NCBI GenBank assembly: GCA_028023455.1
Contig: JAQFVV010006208.1
Span: 10,994,984 to 11,058,983, forward strand
DNA from: Epiperipatus broadwayi
Taxonomy: Eukaryota; Onychophora; Udeonychophora; Euonychophora; Peripatidae
DNA length: 64,000 nucleotides
Direction: 5' to 3'
The translations under genes were made by a program, and so were the position numbers. Shown piece by piece: positions 10,974 to 25,900 of this stretch (positions are counted from its first letter, which is position 1; each line of letters opens with the position of its first letter). The notes beneath the pieces were generated by a model. The model saw only the letters and a program-made list of their open reading frames with translations. It made no database searches and was not told the origin of the DNA.

Positions 10974-13900
10974 CTAAATTTGATTAAAGTTATTTTTTAA
11001 TAATGCTTCAAATAAAATTTTAAGTTTTATTTTCCATTTTATTGTATTAATACATTAATTATATTTTAATTGTCCCCAGCAATTTTATTATCAAGGAATA
11101 TTGAAAGAAAAATAATCTAATATCAACATAAAAATAAGAATATTATCGTTAGTTATACGAATAGGATACTATTGTACTCCAGTGCTGCTATCTATTGTAA
11201 TCTTGATTAATAAACATATACTAGACAATCATATTAATTAACTCCATATCTAATACCAACAATGAAATAGAATAGATAGAAATATGATCAGCATATACAA
11301 AAAAAATATTAAAAATATTAATTTTTGCTTTAACAATGTTACCTGTACTAAGAACAATAACAACTATTTTTATAATAAAATGTTATTATTTATAAAATTT
11401 ATTATTTTATTTCCAATTTTATACCTGTGAGACATTTCTTATTAAGAAATCTGCAGCTTAAATGTTTTAATATCATAAGAAAAAAACTGTTCTTGCATCT
11501 GTTTAATACATTTAATTGCACAATTATTCTTAAACATCTATTTCTTTGAACATGTAAAAAAATGTAGTCAAAAATACAATTAATTTAAATTATCTATAAA
11601 TGTATATATAAGCAGAATTACTCTTTCGCCTCTTTCTCCTGGGGATCCTGGCAAACCGGGTGCAGAGATAAGCTCTCCAGGCCTTGCAAATATTGTTCCA
11701 GGAGGTCCTGGCTCTCCTCGGGGACCTGGTGAACCAGAATCACCTCTATCACCTTTTTTACCCTAAAAAGATGTTTTTGAAAAATTACATAAAATAGCAT
11801 TAATATGATAGAAATGAGCAAGTTTTAAATATAAAAAACTATGTTTAATAGCATATAAAAAACTAAATACAAGTATTGTAATCACTTGGGATCTCTTCTT
11901 TGTCTTTCAGTACAATTAATAAATTAAAATGGCTGATTAATATTATGCAGATTTCTCTTTCAGAATTTATTAAATTCAAGATACAAAAGAAAATGATCTG
12001 TTACTTTATTAATTTATTTTTTCATACAAACATTAATTACAAACTTTTTAAAAATACATTTCCAGTGAATATATTGCACGGTTCTACTTGTGTAAATAAT
12101 TAAACCACTAAAACATCCCATGATCACCATTTCATATGCTCACACAAGCTGTTAACACAGTAACAACTCTTTCCACACTGTAGTACCATCTAGTGCAATC
12201 TTTAGTAATCAATGGATGTTAGTTTTCATAAGCAAAAGAAATGATCGTGTGATGTTTTAGTGGTTTAATACCAATCCTATCCAAAGAATGATGGTGACTA
12301 TGGTTATTAAAATATCAAAGACAACAAAATGTATAGATACTGACCTGGGTTCAAATCTGTATGGTTATACAAGCAAATAAGTGTGGATTAAAAACATTAT
12401 TGTGTTTTCATTCCGAACTCATAGCTTTGTAGTTAACTAAAAAGTGGCCACTGGACAGTTGCATTAGAGACAAAAATCTAGGTGCAGGGTTCTCAGACCC
12501 AAAGCTCCTCACTGATGAAGGCCATGGCTAGAAACTAGTCTGGGAATATTGGATGACTAGGGACTAGATAGAGATTTTGATGCACAAACTTTCTAGCATT
12601 AACTGATTACTATGGCTTGCACTGGATGGTACTACTATATAAAGAGAGTTGCTACTGATATATAAATGATATTTAAAAGTTAATAGAAACCTAAATATAT
12701 ACATATACTAATAAAAAATTAATTACTAAATGTTTAAAAGGTAGCAGAAATTCTACTGCAAAAAAATTGAACTAAAAGAAAAAAAATTAAACTGTAATTT
12801 TTTATATTTTCACTTATATTTCTTGGTAAATTATGTATTTTAAGCCAATAAACATCACATGACCACCACCTCTTATGCTTGTATATAACTTGTTATAACA
12901 GGCAACTAGATGGGGATTTTATGCACAAGCCTTCTGGCATCCATTAATTACTCTAGCTTGCTGTGTGTGGCAATATATATAGTGAGTTTTGCCTGTTTTT
13001 TTTTTTTAAATTATGTATTATCTAGAAAGTAAAATTACTTATTACTATATATGTATAATATTAAATTAAAAGTTTATTAATAGTTTATATTAAAAATTTC
13101 ATACCATGTTTGGGCCAGGGTATGTGTTTATATGCATGTATAATTGCCCAAATATAGTTACTTATGTATATTTGCACTTTCATTTTACAATTCATTAATG
13201 TTATTCTTAAAAAAATATTCATAAAACAAATTATTACTAAATGTTTTATTTATTTTGTTAAAAAAAAAAGACCCAACCTTGTCTAAAAGTAGCTTTCCAC
13301 AAATGAGTATAGCATTAAAAATGAAATGAGAGAAATTAACTATTTTTCCACTAAGAAAAGACGAAAAAGCTAATTTCTGCTATAATTATATAACACTTTA
13401 ATAAAAATTTTATTATGATTTTATACAAACTACTAACAAAATGGTTGTTGTATTTTAAAAAATACATTTCCACTATCTAATGTTTTTTTTAGTTTTTAAA
13501 CAAGAATTATAATTTTTAGCTTTATCTTTCTTATTGCATTGCCAAATCCATATAATATTAATATCATCTATATTCTTTATTACTTTTTACAATGCTTTTT
13601 TATAGCCCACAATTGATGGCTTCGATTTGGAAATATAATTAGAAGTTCTGAAGAAGATTGCTGGGGCAATCGAAACTGTCAATAGTGGTTTGTAAAGAAG
13701 CATTGTAAAAAATAATAAAGAATATAGATGATATTAATTATAATTTTTAACTTTTTATAATATTTAAATCGCTTAATGTTCTAACTTAAAAAAATATTTC
13801 ATCCAAACATTTGCCTTGAGAAAATTAGTTGGAAATGATAGTAATAAAAGTAAAGCTCCATCTGGAATGTAGACTATGGGATCAACGATTACAGAGAATT

Positions 13901-16900
13901 TTCCAAGGGAGTTCAGTATAACATGAAAATAATAATCAAGGAAGATAGTGATACTGGCAAGACCTGTTTATTTTAACATCTTCAAGGAAATAAATTTAAA
14001 GAAAAATATATTCAAACTCAAGAAATTGAGGCAACTAGTATTCAGTGGAATTATAAAGCTACTGATGATATTGGTAAAATAAAAGTCTGAGATGTTGCTG
14101 ATAAAGGAAAGAAGAAGGAAAAAATAGATTTAAAATTGGATTATTCATTGCCAGAAGTTATAGAGGATGCAGCTTTAGATGTTGAATTTTTGAATGTTTA
14201 TAATGAAACTAAAGGTGTGATTTTGATGTCAGATATAACCAAGCAATGGGCATATAATTTAATTATATTGTGTGAGAATTAACCAAAGTGCCAAATCATA
14301 TCCCCATTTTAGTTTTAGCCAATCGTGGAGATATGGGCCTTTATTTTCATTTTATAATAATGATTATATATTCTAATCTTTATTGTTTTTTTAATGATAT
14401 AATAGTTTTATGGATATATATTTTAATTGTCATTATTATGTAAACTAAAATTAGTATGAATCTTCAAATCAAATGAAAAATATTCAATATATTTATATTC
14501 AATATAATGTAATAGCCAATAGATAAAAGACAAAAGATATATACAATAAAGAAGAAACATATCTGAAATCGTCAGAATCTATAATTTAATATTGTTTTCA
14601 AATCAAATTGATCAATCAATCAGTGTTCGACATGTACTGCCTCACCTAAAAAATTTAACATAAAAAACGTTCATTGAAGATTGTTCATTATAGTTATTTA
14701 TAAACAGGTTAAATACCACACATAAAACTATGACACATACCCTAACCTCTCATATTTCAGGCTTTTATTTTCAGATATTTATAAAAATGTATCTTTTCTC
14801 TTCTTTGTATTTTTCTTTCACCTTTTTATCCAATGTTTCATTCCTAATTATTCTGTCTAAAAATGTGTTTATTCAATTCTGATTTTTTTAAAAAATAACT
14901 TTTTCAAAACTAATTTTTTTATAGTTGTATTTTTATATTGGACTATTTCCATCATCTAATATGTGTGTTGAAAGTCTTTAGAAAAGTTTAATTCTTAGTT
15001 AAATATTATCCACCTAAAGTTTGGCTTCACTATGTGGATGATACATTTGTTGTATGGCCGCATGGTGAAGCATTGCTACAAACTTTCTGGACACACATCA
15101 ACAACATATCCCCTACAATTAAATTCACAATAGAACCAGAACAAGAACAAAAATTGGCATTCTTAGATGTTCTTGTGACAAGACTCCCTCACGGCAAAAT
15201 CAAAATTACAGTTTACCGAAAACCTACACATACAGGAAAATACCTAGCCTATACATCTAATCACACCAGAAACACAAAACATGGAGTTATACTATCACTG
15301 TGGAACAGAGCAAAATAAGTTTGTTCAGAAACTGGCGATTTGGAAAAAAAAAAGATCTATATAGAACAAACTCTTAAGAAAAATGGTTATCCATCAGCTG
15401 TTATTAAGGAAACATTAAATAGACAACAAAAAGAACCATCAAGAGAAAAGACAATTACTGGTACTGTAGTGTATCCATACATTCCAAAAATAGCAAACAA
15501 ATTAAGGAAAATCTGCAATCAGTATAACATCAGAACAGCTTTCCAGAGCCATACCACACTACGAGGAATTCTAACATCTACAAAGCCTAAATTTGAAATG
15601 CTGCAAAGAAAAAACTGCATCTATGAAATACCATGTGAATGTGGAAGAACATATATTGGTGAGACCAGCTGTCCCATTCAAAAGCGCTTGCAAGAACATA
15701 AACTGATTAGAAGAGAGAAAACAGATGTGTCTAAGGTAGCAGACCATGTATGGATCAATGAACATACGTTCAATTGGGAAAATACAAAAATATTGGATAA
15801 AGAAGAAAAGGTACAAAGAAGAAAATTTAAAGAAGCTGCTCACATGACAATGGCAAAAAATCCCATAAGCCAACCTAGTGTGACTATACATAATGTATGG
15901 AAACCACTAATCAACTTTGCTCTGAGGAAAAAGTGGAGAAATCAGGAGGAACCTCATAGATAAGTATATGAAATTACTACATACTTTTGCCTTTGGAAGG
16001 ATGGCTCAGTTAGTTAGTGTTACCTTAAATTTCAATAACCAAAAATCTAAGGACCCAGGTTCGAATCCTATGCTAGTACTGTCACTGGTCAAGCCAGCAA
16101 CACCTGAAGAAGAGGGGAGATTTTCATGCATATACTAACCTGTTTGCTGTAATATTGCTAACAGTTAGTGCATATACTAACCTGTTTGCTGTGATATTAA
16201 CATTTGTTTGCTGTGATATTACTAACAGTTGGTGCATAGACTAACCTGTTTGCTGTGATATTACTAACAGTTGAATGCATTTGGAATATTTAACTAAAAA
16301 ACTTTTCTAAAGACATTCAACACACATATTAGATGATGGAAATAGTCCAATATAAAAATACAGCTAGAACACCATCATCACAAACCTTCAGAAAAACACT
16401 AATTTTTTTATAGTTAATTAAAACTTCTAAATATGTTAACTACCTAGTTTATTCCATTCTTTCCCCCCAAAACTTAACTTTAAAAATTGTCAATCTCATT
16501 TTATTCAATTTAATTGCTTAAATATTTTATACGTATAAAATATTCTAAGTTAAAACATTTAGTGAGTTTTCTCTTAACTTTAATATTCCACTATATAATT
16601 TATTTTACTTATTAACACCTCTTTAGCCATAGAAATTTTGGTGCTGATATAGTACGTGCTCGGTGGCCATTTTGAATTTTAAAACTTCCAAATAATTTTA
16701 CAAACATCACTGGTCCTATTAATAATTTTTATTAGTCATTTCTTAGACTAGAGATTATCCACTATTGAATAATATTTCTGTAATGTAATTTTTACTACTC
16801 CAATCTCATATGAGGTAGGGATTGGTTTATATCTACTTTTAACACCTTGTGGAGGGACATCTTTTTCACATGTCTTCGGTCATATGTTTACAATTACATT

Positions 16901-19900
16901 CCTTCACAAGATATTAAAAGTGGATAGAAATCAGTCCCTACATTGCTTGAGAGTGGTGTAGTGAAAATTGCACTGCATAAATTTTATCATGGGTTCTATT
17001 ATTAGTTAAATCCACTCTGATTTCTGACAAGCACTTGAATATTAGCTGTACAAATCTGATGTCACGAGCTCTCTTTCATGCAATGCTTTGAATTATAATT
17101 TTTACAATTTAACTATTTTTACATTTATATTATATTCAATAAGTTAATCCTTTTAACATTAAAGAAGGCAAAACTAAGGAAGAGGAGGAGGAAGAGTCTA
17201 AAGGATCATATTATTTTCCTGCAAAAATAATATTCTTTATTAATTTACATTTCTTATTTCTAATCATAATCTAAATTTTCTTTAATTTTATCCTATCATA
17301 ACATTCCAATTGCTCATAATAAAATAAACGCTACTTTTGTGTTCTTTTATCAATTACTTACATAATTTTTATTAGTTAATACAAAAATAAATAAAGAAAT
17401 AACCATTAAATGGATTGTTGGAGAGCAATGATATTTTCATTAATTTCTAGCAGAAAAAAGTGGTAAAGGAAAATGACATCACCAAGCTTGCCAAATGCCA
17501 TTAAAGGATAGTTCAGTTTTTTTCCCCTCATCTTATTTAAAACAGATGGATATCACAGAACAGCAGTTACTAAGTTACTTCAATATCCAAGTGATTGTTA
17601 ATGAAAACTAGCTAAAACTTTGGTACTATTATACTATTGATAAGCAACCAAACATACTGGGAACCTAAAAACCTGTTTATATATATTTAAACACATGTAT
17701 AGTTATAATTAGGACTTGAACTCAGACTTTCAAGCTCTCCACACTATCTCCTCCATGTTATACAACCGATACATATGACACATACATGTGAAAAAGATAA
17801 ATGATTTCCAATATATGTATTTCGTATTGAGCCAGCACTTATCACTTGGTCCAGATCACCATCTCCCCCACATATATACAATCAGTGCTCAGTTTAGATT
17901 AAGATAGCAAATCCTCAAACTTTAATATGGACAAGCTTCAATCTTTTCTGCTCTCTACTGTGCAATTAAATTGACATTATTAAGATCGTATATGTGAGGA
18001 GACAGAGTCACTTAAAGAAAGCATGGGTATGACAATAATACTGGCATCAAGAAAGGTTCTAAGTGATCCATCATTGGATTTTCAATGGTATGGATGGCTG
18101 AAGAATTGGAGGTCGGAGAAGATTGAAGCTTGTCTATTAAAATTTGAAGATTTGCTATCTTAATATAAACTGAGCACTGATTGTATATATGTGTGGGAGA
18201 TGATGATCTGGACCAACTGATGAGTGCTGGTTCAGCACGAATTGCATATATTGGAGATCATTTACCTTTTTCACATGTATGTGGTCATGTGTATTGGTTG
18301 TATAAGATGGAACGGATCGCTGTGGAGAGCTTGATAATATACATGTATTTAAATATTATATAGTTATAAATATGACATTTGTAGTTTGAGAGATCAGTCT
18401 GTTTATTTTACATTAGATAGTGGTTGTTAATATTAAAGATCAATCTGCCATGGAGATCACCCTAATTTGCTATTCATTTTTCACAGAACAACCAAGTCTG
18501 AATACATTACTAAGACAATTTACAAGCAAAAATTTCAAAGGATCATTTAAATAATCCTATAAATAGCATCTACCTTTTGTTATATCAATATTAATCTATT
18601 CTGTGAGATAAAAGATGATCATTTTTAACCTGATTTTTGGTTTGTTATATAGTAACACATAGAGCAATGATACTTTGAAAAGATTGTATTTATTTTATTT
18701 GTGATAATATTTGTTTTTACATTAACCAAACCAGTTTCAGTTTCAAATATTACTTTTCATGACATACTAATAATTTTAATGAGTATGTAAACAATTTTAT
18801 GGTCCACTAAATATGTAATGCAAAAATACAAATCTATTTCATGGAACAAACAAGGTGGAATATGTTGCTAAAACAATCTGCGAGCAAGATTCTCAAAGAA
18901 TAATTCAAATAAAACCATAGTTAATGTCAACGTTTTGCTATATCAATGCCATTCTACTTTATCGGATACATTTTTGGTGTAATAATTAAAAAAAGCAAGT
19001 CATATATAAATGTGACATTACTTTTAATAAGCTTGTAGTTACAAAAATGCAATACAGAGAGCCTACCAATAGCCCAAACAATCTCTGATGTGAGCCATAA
19101 GCTCGAAACCAAGTTGGTCTGGAGATGAGAGTGTTCTGGATAGAGATTTTAAATATTTGTCACACCGCACATTAATTAAGAACTTGTTTGAGCTATTGGT
19201 ACGCTCTCTGTATTACATATTTGATGCTACATGAAATCGGTTTATATTCTTTACATGCCCATTAAAATTACTAGTATTTCAACTAAATTAATATTTGAAA
19301 TTGTAGGCTGGCTTGATTCATGGAAAAACAAAAAATGCTGAAAACAAAAAGTTTTAACCATTTCAAAATATCAAAGCTTGATTTATCATGTACATAACAA
19401 ATCAAAGATCATGCAAGAAATTATCACTTTTCTTTGACAAAATAGATGGGCAGTGATTTGAAAATCTTGTCTTAACAACATATTTGGACTTATTTGTTCC
19501 ATGAAAGAGGTTTATATAATGTATCAATGCAATCAATAGTATTAATAATAAACGTTAAAAGTATATTATTCATTCTTTACAGTTCTCTGATATTTTTTTC
19601 CTGCTTACAATAAAATTTGCCAATATTTAACTTACATTTTTAAGAATTCAACAACTATAGAGAGTGATAATATGAAAAATTGACTTTTTAAATTTATTTA
19701 AGAAGTACTAATACCTTTTTACCCTCTTCTCCAGGGGGTCCTATTGGTCCTAATGCTCCTTTTGCTCCTACTGCTCCTGGCAAACCTGGGCTTCCTTGAG
19801 GTCCCCTACTACCTTCAGGTCCCTCAGAACCAATTTCACCTTTATCTCCTGCATACATATATATATGTTCAATCAATTGATATAGCAAAAAAAACATAAA

Positions 19901-22900
19901 ACTAAATACTTTATTATAAATCTGATTATGTATGCAGAATGTTGCCAAGTTTATTGAAATATAGTGGTTAAAAATCATATCGGTAGTACATTTTTTAAAT
20001 TTATTATACAATTATTTCACTGAGATTTGATTTTTACATATTAAAATACATTTTAAATGTTTTTTTTTTAGAATATATTCTTCATTAGTAACTGAAATAC
20101 AGGTTTATTATATACCTGTATCAATATATGTAATATATGGGGTATATGAGCACAGACTTTCACATGACCCACCGCTCACCACTCTATCTCGTATCACTCT
20201 AACACATATATGCCGAAAAGATAAATAATCACCAATATAAGTATTTCATGCTAAACCAGCAATCATCAGTTGGCCCAGATTATCAACTCTACACACATAT
20301 GCAATAAGTGTTCAGATATATAATAAGATAGCCAGATCTTCATTCTTTAATGGACAGGTTTCAATTCATTCCACACTCCTTCTTCAACCGGCCACCCCGA
20401 GGCCGAGATCAATGTTTTGTTTTGAGCAGAATTTGAGACATTCTAATTTTAAATTATACAACTAATGGTCACAACAAATAAGCAAAAATTATACAAAATA
20501 ATTAATGCATAAAGATTATGCTATTTAATATTCTCTACGCTTATTTTAATTTGCTTAAAAAAACTTTCTACGAGTAGATTCAAATAATATTTACCTATAT
20601 AATTTTTAATAATAGTCTGACAAATTTACACTTAAAAAAAAAAAAGTATGGCCATTATTCAAAATATAAAAGATTATAAGACAGTTGCACGTCTTTCTTA
20701 GTAATATAGTTGCTGTTGCAATATATAAATATCAGAAAATGATTCAAAGTTAATTTTTACTTTTAGAAAAAAATCAAATATTTGTAAAATAAATACAAAA
20801 TGATTAATTTTCTTTCTAGTACTTATCAGTTGATATACATTACATATTTATAATCAATCTAATGGTTATATATATATATATATTGTTTCTTTGATAGTAA
20901 AAAAAAGCTTGATGTCATTAATGCTATTTACACATGAGCAAAGCAAACGTAATTGCTCTTCCACCCACCCCCACCTCTCGCGCTCCAAAACTTCATTAAA
21001 AAGTAAATCGTAATTATTTTCACTTTAAAAAAAAAAAAAAAAATTATAATTTTTAAAAGGGATGGGGGATGACGACGATAAAACTTATATATATATATTT
21101 TCATGAGTCATAACATAGGCCGGGAAGCGAACCCGCAAACCAGGGACAATTGCTTGTAAGGCGGCTAAACCACTCCAAAAAAACAACGCTTGACAATATA
21201 TTTTTATTTGATACTGTTTATACAGTTATGATCAACACATTATAACAATAGGCAAGGAAAGGCCAGCAATATGAGTGTGGGATTAATAAAGTCTCAATAG
21301 GAAACGAATAATAAAGTCTCAGTAGGAAAAGAATAATAAACTCTCAATAGGAAGATGATATTTGGATTAATCCGTCAAAGATTCATGGTCATATTTATAA
21401 TTTTTAAAGTTGTAATTATAAATTTATTTAAACGCACATTCATTACGTAAATAATATTCATTAAGGCTGTAGCCTCAATCACATGCGTATAAAATGCGAT
21501 AGTAGGGACCTCTACAGGTCCCTACTATCGCATTTTATACGCATGTGATTGAGGCTACAGCCTTAATGAATATTATTTATAATTTTTGTAATTCTAAATA
21601 GTACATCTTTTCATTTTTCCTTCCATATTTAGTTGTTTTAATAGAGCAATAAATTTACTTACATGTATTTAATTCATTATAAACATGTTCAGGAAAGAAT
21701 AAAAACATGTTTTCTTATATATATTAACAAATATTTATAATTAAGAGTGTTAAAATGACCACAAAAAATTACATATGTATATATACTTCTTGGTATAATG
21801 GTGAAGTATCTGTTTTCTATGTTCATGACTTGGATTTGAATTCGGAGTAAATTCTAGAAAAAAAAATCAAGCTGTAATGGGGTTTTGAATTTTTTTAAAG
21901 TAACAAATCTAGAGCCAATCTAGTTTACCATCCAATATTGATTAGTAAAATGGGTATCTAGAGTGCTTAGCTTTCCAGCTAATTATTTAAAATTTTTATC
22001 AGCGAATGGATATCTACTTCTTCCTTTTCCTATGTATTGATTTCTATTTTAACATATACCATTTACACCTTTCTTAAACACTTTATCAATATTTTTATTT
22101 ATACCAAACTGTGACTGTTCTGCAGTCATCATCAGAGCTCTTGACAATTCTGTTAGTTTGATATAAATAAAAGTATTAATAAAGTGTTTAAGAAAGGTGT
22201 AAATGGTATGATACAAATGGATATCTAATGACTTTTAGGTCCAGGTAAAATACAAGAGTAAAAATAAAAACTCAAACCTAATGAGCAATCATTCTCCACC
22301 ATTTTCCCCTGCAATGGTTTATGTAAAGGCCATTTCAATTTTTTTTATTACTTATATAAACTACAACAGTATGGAATAAGGGAATAGCATGGGGTGATGC
22401 AAAATAAACAACAATAAATGAATAAGAACACTAATAATAATAAGCAATCAATGTTTTTAGCGAATGAAAGTAGAGAAATCAGAAAATCATCTACAGATCA
22501 AATACAAAAATTAGTAAATGACAAACATAGTAGCACTAACAATAATTAGTATTCAATAAACAACAGTCAATCTTTGCAACTGGATTCAAAAAGAAGCATA
22601 CTATAAAATTTTAGACTGATCATAATCTACTCAATACCAAACTTGGGACAAAATATAAAAAGTGACTGCAAATATATCAATTGCAAGTACCTTTGAATTT
22701 CCCTAACAACTTATGTATGGTGGTTGGGATGTTACAGTATGGCACTGTTAGTCGATTTAGTTGCTAGCATCAAGATATAATCTGATGGTTCCATTTTACT
22801 TTTTGACCAACACGAATGGGTTACAGTATGGTGATGAACATTTTGAAATGACTCCCCCATTCCATCATTTAGCTTATTTGTTTTTGCACTTCTTCCCTAT

Positions 22901-25900
22901 ACTGGTGAGGCATACGGTAAGAATGATATTGCAATGGATGATCCTGTTTTAATTTAATTCACTGTTTGAAACCCTGGATTATTCATGGTACATTCAAAAG
23001 AACATGGCTATGCTTTTCTAATATCTGCTTGAGCGTTTCCTACCCATTTTCATTTGCTATTACCACTTCTTTTACCTTTTCCTCAATAATCTCCTTTGTT
23101 TTTTTCTCTTCTACTTGTAGTACCCCAATAAATCTATAGAACTTTGATGTTGCAAACTTTATTGCCTCCTCATGTGAAATGTTTCATTCCGAAGTCAATG
23201 ATGCATTTGTACCTATCTCTTCTACTTGTAGCACCCCAATAAATCTATAGAACTTTGATGTTGCAAACTTTACTGCCTCCTCATATGTGAAATGTTTCAT
23301 TCCGAAGTCAATGATGCATTTGTACCTATGCAAAAAGTCTGATCCTATCAGAGCGTCATGAATCAAATCCTTTATGACTAAGAATACATGGGAGAATGGT
23401 TTTCCACTTATTTGTAAGTCTATCTATACCTATTTAGGTTACACCTTTGCTTTTTTATTGTTAGCCATCTTTATCTGGACTGGTTTTATTGGAAGAGTCT
23501 GAATGCTAGGCTGTTTGCTTATAATCTGAGCGTACACTTTCCTCTGACAATAGCGAAATTTTGCTGCCAGAGCCTTCTAATGCCTCAACTTCCATCCACA
23601 CAATAGTTATCCATATCTTATGGCAGACTTAACTTGCATAATTTGGGAACCCGGTCCTCCCCCAAACATACTAAATTTCCTATGATTTTCTTCCTCTCTG
23701 TGAGCCAAGTCTCCCTTTTTTCACTCCATCTCCTTTTTATCCCACCTTCTTTTATATTCATTGAACTTGCTTCTGCCCTCACAGACTCCCTGATTTCTCC
23801 TTTTGCCATTGCTTGCTAACTTCTACTAGCTCTAGTATCTTATTGATTTCCTTTGCTACCCCTCCCCCTTTTCTTCTTCCTATTCAACTGATTATTTCCC
23901 CTGGCAAATTTCTGCAAACAATACCTATAATCTGTCTTTCTGATAGTTTGTATGCTTTCAGCTCCCTTAATCAGGACACTTGGCATTTAAAGAAATGAAT
24001 GTAAGCCTCACGAAATTTTTGACTGATGATCTGGGCTTTAATATACTCTTGCTGCTCTCCATGTTCTTTATGGCTCTTTCATATTCTTGGAAAGTTTCTG
24101 TTGGATTAACAGTAATTCCCACCAAGACTGGACATACTCTTGGAGGTGGCTGTGCGCCACTATTATTTTACTATCTTCCCCAATCCTATGGCCACAAAAA
24201 ATCTCTTCAAGCTCTTTATATGTTCTCCAGATGTCTCTCCCTCCTTTCTTTACATCTGCATTTTGATCAGCTCATTCACTTTGCTATTCATATCCATCAT
24301 TGTTTTTCCTGTATTTATGAGATGGTCAATGCACTCGACTAAATTCCCCAGCCCACAAATTACTGTGCTACAAATATAAATTTTCCTATATTTAATTATT
24401 CTCCTTAAAATCCACTGTAATATATATCTTCTAATTTCTATTTCTAAAGACAAATAAAATAAATCATATCACTTCAATAACATTCACTCTTTAATTCTCC
24501 CCCCTCCTTTTAAAAATAAATATACCATAGCTTTTTTATTATTACTCGACTCTTACATCCTGTCCTCCATACTTTCTACTCTTTGAAAGCCCCTTAGTTG
24601 GGAAGCCATTTGTAATGAAATCTAATCTTTCACTCACATGTGACTTAATTCAATATGCTTATACTATAAATATTATATAATGAGCATGCTAATAGATCTT
24701 AATAAGCTTTTTTGAATATCCCTATCCTCAGATCAGTTTCTAGCTCTGGCTTTGTCAGAAAATTTCAGATTTTCTACTTACTAGATAACTATTAGATAAA
24801 AATGCTGGGGCATAATCTGGTATTTTTAAATCTAATATCTGAATGTCCTAGCGCCTCACTGATGACAGCCAGAGATTTGTCAGAAAATTTCAGATTTTCT
24901 ACTTACTAGGAAACTATTAGATAAATGCTGGGGCATGATCTGGTATTTTTAAATCTAATAACTGAATGTTCTAGTGCCTCACTGACAACAGCCAGAGATA
25001 GAAACCGGTCTGATAGGGATATTCAGAAACACTAGTTAAGAGCTATTAGCACGCTCATTATAAAACATTAAAACAGATAATTTTTATAAAAAATAGTTGC
25101 AACAATTAATAATAAACTATATAAAATGAATCACGGATGGATAGGACTACAGTTTAGTGTGATTGTCTGCAGTTTGTATTTATCTGAAATGAAAAATTAA
25201 TTATTCCAAAATTTGAAGTACTACCAAAAACTATTTTATATCCAAGATATGTGGATAATATGCTACTATGTGAGGATTAACAAATTATAAAACAAATTCA
25301 TCAGGAATTAGCAATGATGTCTTACTTGGTCTGGACAATCAAAAATGAAGACGAAAATCCAAAATATTAAATTTTTAGACTTAAACATCCAAAGACAGAA
25401 TAATATCTTGAACTAAAAGACAGAATTGAAGCCTATAAATGTGACAGGGATTATACCTCCTGGATTGTTAACTCTCACATCCCATAAATACACAGGACTA
25501 AAAGGTTTTCTTATTTTTGTAATAAACTCCTCTATTGATAGGTCGAGTATTATAATATTTAATGGCTATTAAGATAGAAATATTTTAGTATGTGGAGTTT
25601 TTCATTTATAATTATCTCATTAAAAAGATCTTGTTTGGACAATAGTGAATGAAAGTTAACGCAAAAGAGAAAGTAAAACTATTAGTGCTAATGCAATCAA
25701 AAAGGATTTCTCTTTTGACTGTCATTCTAGGTCTAATAAAGAGACAAAACACTTACAGTTTACATATATATATATATGTGTGTGTGTAAAAAACCAAAGC
25801 AAATTTTTCAATTTTCTGACATTTGTAATAAAAACTAAAAAGTATTGTGATACTTTGGTTTCTCACACATGTATATGTATAAACTGTAGCGCTTTGTCTC

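Larger units (their letters stand above)
14924..16402 (+). mobile_element. Penelope-like element bracketed by inverted repeats
   Basis: Inverted flanks of about 65-70 bp (14924-14990 and 16300-16372, sharing ATCATCTAATATGTGTGTTG) enclose a 5'-truncated Penelope-like ORF, a tRNA-like segment and a 41-bp tandem array. Penelope-like elements can carry inverted or direct pseudo-LTRs. The outer 3' block ACACCATCATCACAAACC recurs at 42600-42632, at the end of a related non-autonomous unit. Confidence 0.8.

Noticed and set aside
19694-20011. Open frame of 105 codons on the minus strand containing Gly-X-Y
   Set aside because: It is collagen exon 8 plus read-through of intron sequence on both sides; the splice sites at 19849 and 19714 explain it.
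23634-24379. Plus-strand open frames
   Set aside because: Antisense shadows of the Gypsy gag-protease relic on the minus strand.
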